12,451 nucleotides of DNA. Source: JADJPL01 sp049315745 (GTDB lineage: Bacteria > Bacteroidota > Bacteroidia > Chitinophagales > Saprospiraceae). The notes below the pieces were generated by a model, which saw only the letters and a program-made list of their open reading frames with translations, did not search any database and was not told where the DNA came from. A program made the position numbers and the translations under genes. Numbering within the stretch: the first letter of the stretch is position 1; each line of letters begins with the position of its first letter. The stretch covers positions 1-12,451 of the forward strand of contig JBMOJO010000102.1 in the NCBI GenBank assembly GCA_049315745.1. Reading direction: 5' to 3'. Below are positions 1 to 5,582 of the stretch, one piece after another.

Positions 1-67
1 AAAAACACGTCGGTTTCAAACTTAAATTTGGCGCGAAGCGCCCTGAAAAGACTTATTACACAAACCC
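1..67 (-). repeat. Half of an interspersed palindromic repeat unit (cut by window edge)
   Basis: Read on the minus strand from 67 to 1, this has a terminal motif close to GGTTGTGTAAAAAG, then TCTTTTCA, a hairpin GGCGC-TTC-GCGCC (30-42), then an AT-rich linker ending in CCGACGTGTTTTT. The plus strand at 12256-12320 carries the same sequence with four mismatches and one single-base indel. Position 1 falls where the central hairpin of the other copies would begin, so the other half probably lies outside the window. There is no coding potential. It is not an insertion sequence, since no transposase is present. A mosaic REP-like or MITE-like element is the best description. Confidence 0.8.
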
Positions 68-121
68 TCTCAAGAGCATGTGATGCCGCCACAGGCGGAA
101 GAAGACTTTTTAATCAACCCC
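68..121 (-). repeat. Degenerate repeat unit with GC hairpin
   Basis: On the minus strand from 121 leftward, GGGGGTTGATTAAAAAGTC resembles the terminal motif of the family with several changes. It is followed by a short hairpin with arms CCGCC (86-90) and GGCGG (94-98). The order, terminal motif then GC hairpin, matches the better-preserved copies at 4728-4741 and 12397-12427. It directly abuts the end of the unit at 1-67, so two units are stacked head to tail. It appears to be an older, decayed copy. Confidence 0.55.
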
Positions 122-142
122 CGACTTATGAGGCCGCGTTAC

Positions 143-175
143 AAAAAATATATTTTGGCACTTCGCGCCAAAATA
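143..175 (-). terminator. Intrinsic terminator of the skp-like gene
   Basis: Four bases after the minus-strand stop codon at 180-182 lies an 11-bp stem (151-161 with 165-175) with a three-base loop, followed on the minus strand by TATTTTTT (143-150). In RNA the single non-Watson-Crick position is a G-U pair. The core (GGCRC-TTC-GCGCC on the plus strand) is nearly the same mini-hairpin as in the repeat units, so this terminator may derive from the repeat family or share an origin with it. Confidence 0.7.
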
Positions 176-179
176 CCTC

Positions 180-689
180 CTAATTTACCCCTAATTCTTT
201 CTTTACCATCGGAAAAAGATCAATGCTCTCGTCCCCAAAGAGGACTGCATTGAATGCCCCCGTGTCAAATACCAGCGTGAACCCATTCGCTTTGGCTACT
301 GCTTCGATCGCTTTGTCCAACTTATCCGTCAGCGGCTTCAACAATTCTTCCCGCTTCAAATTAACCTGACGCTGGATTTCCTGCTCATAAGCTTCTATCG
401 CCACCTGTTCCTTTTCCAGCGCCTCCCTTTTGGTCTGCTGTTCTTTTGGCGACAAAATACCGGACTGCTGCTCCGTCATAAATTTGGCGACATTGCCCCT
501 GAACTCCACGGCCATACGCTCGCCTTTCGAAACCAGTTCCTTCTGAAACGCCTCCAACTGCGCGTCTGCCTGCTTTACTTCCGGCATCAGCGTCAGTACG
601 TTGCCATAATTTAAGTGCCCATACTTCTGCGCCCAAGATGGCATTATGCCCATCCATAATACGCAAATAATCAATAACGATTTTTTCAT
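180..689 (-). CDS. OmpH/Skp-family periplasmic chaperone
   Basis: The 169-residue protein has a signal peptide (hydrophobic residues 5-16, likely cleavage after PSWA at 20) and then the OmpH/Skp pattern: a short strand (KYGHLNYGNVL, 22-32), a long charged coiled coil (about 38-130, rich in Gln, Glu and Lys), and a return strand containing FTLVFDTG (137-144). Skp-type chaperones are periplasmic trimers that hold unfolded outer-membrane proteins; length and order fit the family. I start at the ATG at 689 rather than the in-frame TTG at 710, because the TTG overlaps a promoter-like TACATTTG and the ATG gives a clean MKKS signal peptide. The gene is monocistronic here and divergent from the glucosaminidase. 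In related genomes such genes often lie near bamA, which is not in this window. Family assignment is firm; client proteins are unknown. Confidence 0.92.
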   Translation of the reverse strand: MKKSLLIICVLWMGIMPSWAQKYGHLNYGNVLTLMPEVKQADAQLEAFQKELVSKGERMAVEFRGNVAKFMTEQQSGILSPKEQQTKREALEKEQVAIEAYEQEIQRQVNLKREELLKPLTDKLDKAIEAVAKANGFTLVFDTGAFNAVLFGDESIDLFPMVKKELGVN

Positions 690-707
690 AGCAATAAGCC
701 TTTTTTG

Positions 708-715
708 CAAATGTA
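708..715 (-). promoter_or_regulatory. Bacteroidota-type -7 element for the skp-like gene
   Basis: On the minus strand the sequence is TACATTTG, a full match to TAnnTTTG. It would place transcription start near 701, leaving a leader of about 12 bases before the ATG at 689. I found no good TTTG at the usual -33 distance, so only half of the promoter signature is present. It supports the ATG over the upstream TTG. Confidence 0.45.
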
Positions 716-828
716 CCTATTTTAAAAGGCGTTTGTTCACTTGAATAAAATAATTTTTAGCAGCAAATACGTATTGACGGCGCAAATACCGCCACATATC
801 CAGCCTGTTTCCATACGAATAGACTTTT

Positions 829-873
829 AAAATAAACATTTTGTTTTAAAAAATAAAACAAAATGTTTATTTT
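829..873. promoter_or_regulatory. 20-bp perfect AT-rich dyad between divergent genes
   Basis: Arms 829-848 and 854-873 are perfect inverted copies of AAAATAAACATTTTGTTTTA around an AAAAA loop. Each arm contains the near-palindrome AAACATTTTGTTT. The dyad lies in the 255-base gap between the skp-like gene and the glucosaminidase gene, upstream of both. It could be an operator for a dimeric regulator or a cruciform. It lacks the GC-rich stem of an intrinsic terminator. No regulator is encoded next to it, so its function is open. Confidence 0.6.
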
Positions 874-944
874 TACCGTAAATTACCGGTGCATTTTTGT
901 TAAAAGCATAAACGAAAATATGCCCACGCGATAAAACAGCACAC

Positions 945-1724
945 ATGGAAACGCAGCATTTTAAACACAATAGCCAATACCTTTACACAAAACGCCTGAA
1001 GCGAAGGGCGGAGTCATGGGGCAGAAATTGGTTTAAGTGGGTATTGTGCGTTACGGTTACGGTGGCATTTGTACGGAAAGATATCGCCCTTAGCATTTCG
1101 CTGGACCCTGTGCCCGAAACAGTGAAAATGCCGGTACAACAGCCCATCGCCGAATACGTGCCAATCACCGGAGCGCAAGAACCACCCATGAACGTCTCCA
1201 TGATTTCCTCAAAAAAGCGCGAGAAGCAGCCGGCAACAGCCCCGCAGGCAGTTCAGGATACACCCGGGGATACAGAAAAAAGAAAAAGACAGGAAAGCTA
1301 TGTCCGGCGCTATGCACATCTGGCGCAGGCAGAAATGCGCCGCTACGGAATTCCGGCAAGTATCACCTTGGCACAGGGACTGCTCGAGACCAATGCAGGG
1401 GCAAGCCCTTTGGCAACTGAAGCAAACAACCATTTCGGGATCAAGTGCTTTTCCAAAATATGTCGCAGGGGGCATTGCCGCAATTTCGAAGACGATTCAC
1501 ATAAAGATTTTTTCAGGATTTATACAAGCCCGGACGAAAGCTACCGCGCACACAGCGCCCTGCTCCAAAGCCAGAGATACAAACCGCTGTTTCAATACGC
1601 CAAACGGGATTATACTGCATGGGCAAAAGGGCTCAAAAAAGCGGGATATGCCACCGACCCCCAATATGCAGATAAATTGATCCGGATTATCGAAGATTTT
1701 CGCTTGTTCAGGTACGACAGTTGA
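945..1724 (+). CDS. Membrane-anchored glucosaminidase (GH73-like)
   Basis: The 259-residue protein has a basic N-terminus, one short hydrophobic segment (about 31-44), a polar Pro/Lys/Gln linker (55-118), and a C-terminal glucosaminidase domain (about 119-255). Domain marks are PASITLAQGLLETNAG (137-152), with the likely catalytic Glu148, NNHFGIKC (161-168), and the closing Tyr-rich region GYATDPQYADKLIRII. This family (PF01832) cleaves N-acetylglucosaminyl bonds in peptidoglycan during wall remodelling or cell separation. Topology is inferred: inner-membrane anchor with the domain in the periplasm. Three cysteines (168, 173, 178) sit close together just after the FGIK motif. The ATG at 945 has no clear Shine-Dalgarno sequence. 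The gene converges on the Omp28-like gene with only 8 bases between stop codons. The exact bond cleaved cannot be told from sequence. Confidence 0.88.
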   Translation: METQHFKHNSQYLYTKRLKRRAESWGRNWFKWVLCVTVTVAFVRKDIALSISLDPVPETVKMPVQQPIAEYVPITGAQEPPMNVSMISSKKREKQPATAPQAVQDTPGDTEKRKRQESYVRRYAHLAQAEMRRYGIPASITLAQGLLETNAGASPLATEANNHFGIKCFSKICRRGHCRNFEDDSHKDFFRIYTSPDESYRAHSALLQSQRYKPLFQYAKRDYTAWAKGLKKAGYATDPQYADKLIRIIEDFRLFRYDS

Positions 1725-1732
1725 ACTGCTCG

Positions 1733-2566
1733 TCAGAATGTTTTTTCTACCGCCTGCAATACTTCCCATGACTCCCCGCTGCGGTGTACAAAAGCGATCA
1801 ACCGGCAGGATTCGGCTCTCCAGGCAGCGGGGAAAGTAAACACATAGCTGCGGCGGATAGAGGCCGCGGCCTGCAACTCGGTGCCAAGTGGTGTGCCGTC
1901 GAAAGCCGTCAACGCCTTTCGCAATACGTACTTATGCAAATAGTCCTCCCGCTTGCCCTCGGGGGTAAGCTGTGCATCCGCGATATTGTTTTCGACAATA
2001 AATATGGACAGGCGGAGATCCTGAAAGTTTGCACTGTTATCCAGCCGCACGACATCTACGTCCGCCCTTAATTCCCGTGTCGAAGTGGAAAAAGAAGGGG
2101 AAAGACGAATATCATAAGCGGGCGCCTTGGCCAGCTCCTGCTCAATAAACCCAGGCCACTGGGCCCGGCCGAGCTGAAGATCCGCCTCGCCCTCAAACTT
2201 GCGGCGGTTAATCACTGCAGAAGGATAGCCCAACGGCTGCCCGAGAATGTTCAACAGACCGTTGCCCTCCGGGGTGCGGAAATCGAAACGGCTCTCCGGA
2301 TAGGGATTGGAAAAAAAACCGGCATGAATAGAAACGATCGCCAGACGCCCCGGATAGGATGCGGACAGGCGCTCAAGATCCTGGCTTCCGGCCGGACAAT
2401 TTACACAGCGCACGCCGGAGAACTCTTCGATTAGTACGACCCGGTTGCGTGTATTTACCTGAGTGGGGGTTCCCGGAGCCAAAGAAGTGATGACCGGGCC
2501 AATCTCTTTACACGAAAACATCGGCAATAAAAGAAGGGTAAAGAGGAATATTTTAACTGTTTTCAT
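1733..2566 (-). CDS. Omp28-like thioredoxin-fold lipoprotein
   Basis: The 277-residue protein begins with a lipoprotein signal (MKTVKIFLFTLLLLPMFSC; lipidated Cys19). Residues 42-125 look like a thioredoxin-type fold: RVVLIEEFSGVRCVNCPAG (42-60) with CVNC at 54-57, IVSIHAGFF (78-86), and GYPSAVINR (113-121) with the loop proline expected next to the active site. The second half (about 150-277) is a beta-rich domain of unknown role with one further Cys (254). This matches Omp28-related proteins of Bacteroidota (PF11551), first seen as an outer-membrane antigen of Porphyromonas; biochemical activity is not established. It lies 10 bases after the DUF6029 gene, with AAAGGA just upstream of its ATG, so the two are very likely co-transcribed. 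I infer a surface or periplasmic thiol-handling role. Confidence 0.85.
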   Translation of the reverse strand: MKTVKIFLFTLLLLPMFSCKEIGPVITSLAPGTPTQVNTRNRVVLIEEFSGVRCVNCPAGSQDLERLSASYPGRLAIVSIHAGFFSNPYPESRFDFRTPEGNGLLNILGQPLGYPSAVINRRKFEGEADLQLGRAQWPGFIEQELAKAPAYDIRLSPSFSTSTRELRADVDVVRLDNSANFQDLRLSIFIVENNIADAQLTPEGKREDYLHKYVLRKALTAFDGTPLGTELQAAASIRRSYVFTFPAAWRAESCRLIAFVHRSGESWEVLQAVEKTF

Positions 2567-2576
2567 TTGGTGTCCT

Positions 2577-4292
2577 TTAAAAACTGCTCGTCACAGAAAA
2601 TTTTATTCCACTGAATGCCGGCTCAAGGCGACAGATCCCTCCGGTACAAACAACCCCTTCTACTTGTTTTACAAAACTCAGGGAAAAGTTGTTCGCGCCA
2701 ACAGCATAAAACACATCGGCGCGGGGATAGTGTAAAAGCTTCTTTTTACCGGTTGCATCCACGGGGCTGTTTCGGCCGGGGCCGACGTTGAACATATCGG
2801 CAAGTGAAAACGTCCAGCGGGGTGCAATGCTAAACTCAACGGCCCCAAACAGCCAGTCGCCGTAATCCTGCCGTGCTTGTGCCTGTTCGTCCATACCGGT
2901 ACGCATGTATTGCAATTCAAAACGGTAGGAATACCGCTTGCTGATCGCGTACTGCCACTCCAGGAAGGGCGCCCACGTCTGCAAAAGGGGTACCCCGGGC
3001 TTAAATTCATAAACCGCCTGGTTGTATTCCTGGCGTTGGATACCCGTGATTAAATTCCCTTTTAGCCCAAATTTGCGCTGTACTTCCAGATAAAGCTCCC
3101 TGTACAGCAGGTCGCCGTTCAATTTTGTGATGTTCGCACCATTGACATTAAACTTCCATTCCTTTCCGATACCGTAGCGAAAATCCATTTGAAATGCCAT
3201 TTCACCGATTTCCTGGGTTGCCGCATTGTATCTGCTGTTGAGGCGATAGGTATTTACCCGGGCCATAGGTGGCAGAAAATTGATCATGCCCCTGTTTAGC
3301 TGCTCTTGCGGGCGGGTACGGAAAGTAAAATGATCTGTCCGTTTTGCTTCTACGGTAATACCCAGGCGATCTACGGCATAACTTAACGTGGTATAAAACA
3401 GGGAACCTGGTTTGTTTACAAAGCGGTCCCCCGTTACCGTATCCCCGTTGGTTACCGTAGTTGCGAAGGGGTCGTTCATACTTTCCCTTGTTTTGTAGGC
3501 CCCCTCCATATACCAGGATAAATTCCCCACGCTTAGGGTATTGTACGCCGAGAAGGCAAAAGCATTGTACCTGGGCACAAAAGCATATTGGGATGGGTAG
3601 GTATTCAGCGTTGCCACCAGGCTATTCATTGACAAATCGTCGAGGGTACGGCCTACTGCTCCAAAACCTGGGGCCGTTGACCAGTTCCCCTCTGCCCTTT
3701 TTGGACTAATAAACCCGTCAATTGCCCCACCACGGATCACGGAGCGATAAATTCCGAACTGTTGCTTTTGCCTGCCTGTAAAAGCCCGTACCTGCCAGTT
3801 TGGGTCAATATCATAGCTCAGCCGCAAGCCTATGAGGGCGTTATCCAAAAGCTGGGGCCGTTCTTCATAGGTACGGAAGATCGCGCCACTTCCGATCTGG
3901 TCATAAATATACCCGGCCTGAATGCCCAACTTATCCACCTGCTTGCGCACAAACCAATTGCCAATACCTTCACCGGAATAAGAATCCGTGGGGTTCAACA
4001 GGTTAGAATTATTGAATACATCCAGCCGGAGGCCGAAATCAAATCCCCAGTTGCTGTAATTCAGGTTGAGCCAGGCCTCCCCCCCATATAACTGACGATC
4101 GTATTGAGGCGTATTTGCCGCACCGATCAATGAATCGCGCATGAAGAAATTTGCATTGGTCTGAAGATTTCCGGACACGTGCCCACCTTTATCATTCTGT
4201 GCAAACAAGTTGCCGGCGCCAAATAGGGCCATCGCCGACAAGGCCCATACGCCCCCGCATGCTGCATTTATACGCGCGTCAAACATACCCAT
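2577..4292 (-). CDS. DUF6029-like outer-membrane beta-barrel protein
   Basis: The 571-residue protein has a signal peptide (hydrophobic 15-30, cleavage after NLFA at 31) and then alternating aromatic/polar strands throughout, such as AWLNLNYSNWGFDFGLRLDV, ending in a terminal Phe as in many outer-membrane barrels. It resembles the Bacteroidota family named DUF6029; function is unknown. The mature protein has only two cysteines, in VVCTGGICR near the C-terminus (549 and 554). Start choice: GTG at 4298, ATG at 4292 and ATG at 4286 are all in frame and all keep the signal peptide; I use 4292, with no ribosome-binding site to decide. It is the first gene of a two-gene unit with the Omp28-like lipoprotein. 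I saw no convincing promoter upstream. The barrel assignment is firm; the family name is recognised from overall pattern only. Confidence 0.78.
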   Translation of the reverse strand: MGMFDARINAACGGVWALSAMALFGAGNLFAQNDKGGHVSGNLQTNANFFMRDSLIGAANTPQYDRQLYGGEAWLNLNYSNWGFDFGLRLDVFNNSNLLNPTDSYSGEGIGNWFVRKQVDKLGIQAGYIYDQIGSGAIFRTYEERPQLLDNALIGLRLSYDIDPNWQVRAFTGRQKQQFGIYRSVIRGGAIDGFISPKRAEGNWSTAPGFGAVGRTLDDLSMNSLVATLNTYPSQYAFVPRYNAFAFSAYNTLSVGNLSWYMEGAYKTRESMNDPFATTVTNGDTVTGDRFVNKPGSLFYTTLSYAVDRLGITVEAKRTDHFTFRTRPQEQLNRGMINFLPPMARVNTYRLNSRYNAATQEIGEMAFQMDFRYGIGKEWKFNVNGANITKLNGDLLYRELYLEVQRKFGLKGNLITGIQRQEYNQAVYEFKPGVPLLQTWAPFLEWQYAISKRYSYRFELQYMRTGMDEQAQARQDYGDWLFGAVEFSIAPRWTFSLADMFNVGPGRNSPVDATGKKKLLHYPRADVFYAVGANNFSLSFVKQVEGVVCTGGICRLEPAFSGIKFSVTSSF

Positions 4293-4564
4293 AGGCACTT
4301 GATTACTTTTACTGGTCTTGCGAATTTGGCCTGGAGGAAGCCTTCCCGGGTCAAAGAATCTTCCTTTTGTAAACCCTGCCGCTATCCCGTCGCAGCAACT
4401 CCAATCAAATCAATGGAATTACAGGCACGCCCGGAAGTCTCCAAAACCTTCACGAAGATAAGACTTGGATATCTAAGGATTGCTTATCTGGTCGGGAATA
4501 TTGCTGCTTTCGTTGTTTTTTAATACCTTGCGTTAGAAGGATCCGGAGGGCCATTAAGTTATTT
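4293..4564. other. Gene-free upstream region of the barrel gene
   Basis: These 272 bases precede the barrel gene on the minus strand. A plus-strand reading frame (4299-4523) is open, but its translation has no recognisable family, no signal, and starts six bases upstream of another gene's start codon. I see no tRNA, no convincing TAnnTTTG promoter and no strong hairpin. The barrel promoter must lie here or in the adjacent repeats but cannot be fixed by eye. Confidence 0.5.
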
Positions 4565-4762
4565 GGAGTTGTACCAAAAGTCTCGGGGTTGTGTAAAAAG
4601 GTTTTTTACGGCGCTTCGCGCCGAATATTCTTCTGAGCGACACGTCATTTTCACGATTTCGCTTCGCGAAATCGTGAAAATGACGTGTCGCTCAGAAGAA
4701 TATTCGGCCGCCGCAGGCGGCAAAAGACTTTTTACACAACCTCAACCTTTTTACACAACCCC
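4565..4762. repeat. Composite inverted-repeat element with doubled ends
   Basis: The element core runs 4587-4741. GGTTGTGTAAAAAG at the left (4587-4600) and its inverted copy at the right (4728-4741) enclose a GC hairpin on each side (GGCGC-TTC-GCGCC at 4610-4622; GCCGCC-GCA-GGCGGC at 4707-4721) and a central palindrome. Each end is doubled: a degenerate terminal motif at 4565-4582 on the left and an exact one at 4746-4762 on the right. No reading frame of note and no obvious target-site duplication were found. The structure is that of a palindromic mosaic or MITE-like element. Confidence 0.8.
4621..4707. repeat. Perfect 42-bp palindrome with TTC loop
   Basis: Arms 4621-4662 and 4666-4707 are exact inverted copies across all 42 positions, with only TTC (4663-4665) between them. 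The inner part (TTTTCACGATTTCGC and its complement) matches the central hairpins at 4771-4833 and 12316-12354 apart from C/T changes that keep base pairing. The outer arm contains GAATATTCTTCTGAGCGAC. Confidence 0.92.
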
Positions 4763-4770
4763 AGTATTCT

Positions 4771-4833
4771 TTTAAACCCGACGTGTTTTCATGATTTTGC
4801 TTCGCAAAATCATGAAAACACATCGGGTTTAAA
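4771..4833. repeat. 30-bp palindrome with TTC loop
   Basis: Arms 4771-4800 and 4804-4833 are inverted copies with one mismatch (ACGTG against ATGTG), around TTC. Following the right arm, ACTTAAATTTGG (4833-4844) matches the linker at 21-31. The sequence then departs from the family where the GC mini-hairpin would be expected (GTGAGAAGCGAAGC), so the right half is decayed or replaced. It lies between the composite element and the TlpA-like gene. Confidence 0.9.
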
Positions 4834-4965
4834 CTTAAATTTGGTGAGAAGCGAAGCAGCGTAACTATTCAACAGGGTGTTCAAGCCCTGTCGCATGAGG
4901 ACACTGCGCAATCCGTTGCCGCAACGCTGCCGGCATATTTTTAAAATCAATACTTGATACAAGCT
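4834..4965 (+). other. Upstream region of the TlpA-like gene
   Basis: After the repeat remnant there is a small hairpin (ACAGGG 4872-4877 with CCCTGT 4886-4891, loop of 8) and, just before the gene, TATTTTTA (4936-4943) preceded by TTG at 17 bases, a poor match to the -7/-33 pair. No coding region is visible. The TlpA-like gene's promoter probably lies in this stretch or within the adjoining repeats. Confidence 0.35.
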
Positions 4966-5460
4966 ATGAAAGCCAAACCGATATCTGCTGTTTTCATTTT
5001 TACTGTCCTGCCGTTTATACTGCTGGCACAAAAGCAGTTGCCCGACGTTACCATTCGGACGCTTGACGGGAAAAACGAACGAATAAAAGCCTATACCGAT
5101 CAACAAGTGACCGTCATAAGCTTTTGGGCGACTTGGTGCTCCCCGTGCAAGCGGGAGTTAGATGCCATGGTAGAATTATATCCTGCATGGAAGGAAAAAT
5201 ATCAGATAGAGTTGTTGGCAATCAGCACCGACAACCCTCGGCAGCTTGCTAAGGTCCGGCCCATGGTCGCAGCACAGGGATGGCCGTACATTATCCTCAC
5301 CGATGCCAGTGCGGCTTTGAAAAATGCCCTGAACTTTCAAGCCATACCGCACACTATCATTGTGGATAAAAAAGGGAATATTGTTTACGAACATACCGGC
5401 TACCTGCCGGGCGACGAATTACAACTGGAAAAGAAGCTCGCCGAGCTGTCTGGCAATTAA
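4966..5460 (+). CDS. TlpA-like periplasmic thiol-disulfide oxidoreductase
   Basis: The 164-residue protein has a signal peptide (MKAKP, hydrophobic 7-21, likely cleavage after LLA at 21) and one thioredoxin-like domain: VTVISFWATWCSPCKREL (48-65) with the active-site pair Cys58 and Cys61, a central LLAIST segment (83-88), and AIPHTIIVD (126-134) with the conserved cis-proline at 128. This is the TlpA/ResA-type pattern; such proteins reduce or exchange disulfides in exported proteins, for example during cytochrome c maturation. I use the ATG at 4966, not the TTG at 4954, because the signal peptide begins naturally there. It converges on the Uup-type ATPase gene with 122 bases between stops, where I see no strong terminator. 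Its substrate is unknown; the nearby barrel with two cysteines is a candidate by inference only. Confidence 0.9.
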   Translation: MKAKPISAVFIFTVLPFILLAQKQLPDVTIRTLDGKNERIKAYTDQQVTVISFWATWCSPCKRELDAMVELYPAWKEKYQIELLAISTDNPRQLAKVRPMVAAQGWPYIILTDASAALKNALNFQAIPHTIIVDKKGNIVYEHTGYLPGDELQLEKKLAELSGN

Positions 5461-5582
5461 CCGATTTTTTGCACCGGTCCTGTCACGGGCGCAAGGGGGG
5501 CTGTTTTGACCACCCGGTTCTTTAGCGCAGTGTGCATACCCGGTTGCCCGCAGATGTCGGTTTCTCCTCGCAGGCAGTCTGA

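Noticed and set aside
4299..4420. Possible tRNA-like sequence in the barrel upstream region
   Set aside because: No cloverleaf could be drawn: the T-arm consensus and a matching acceptor stem are absent.
4299..4523. Plus-strand small open frame of 74 codons
   Set aside because: It begins at the base after the GTG-start frame of the barrel gene, has no recognisable domain, signal or ribosome-binding site, and is likely a chance frame in the barrel's upstream region.
4585..4741. Target-site duplication flanking the composite element
   Set aside because: Flanking bases do not repeat beyond one or two positions, and the doubled ends make the true boundary uncertain.
4585..4762. CRISPR-like array of the repeated GGTTGTGTAAAAAG motif
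   Set aside because: Copies are in both orientations, irregularly spaced and associated with hairpins; there are no unique spacers of constant length and no cas genes.
4563..4775. Plus-strand open frame of 70 codons
   Set aside because: It is built almost entirely from palindromic repeat sequence and is not a plausible protein.
5461..5582. Terminator between the convergent TlpA-like and ABC-F genes
   Set aside because: Only short, weak pairings are visible and no U run follows a stable stem, so I do not call one.
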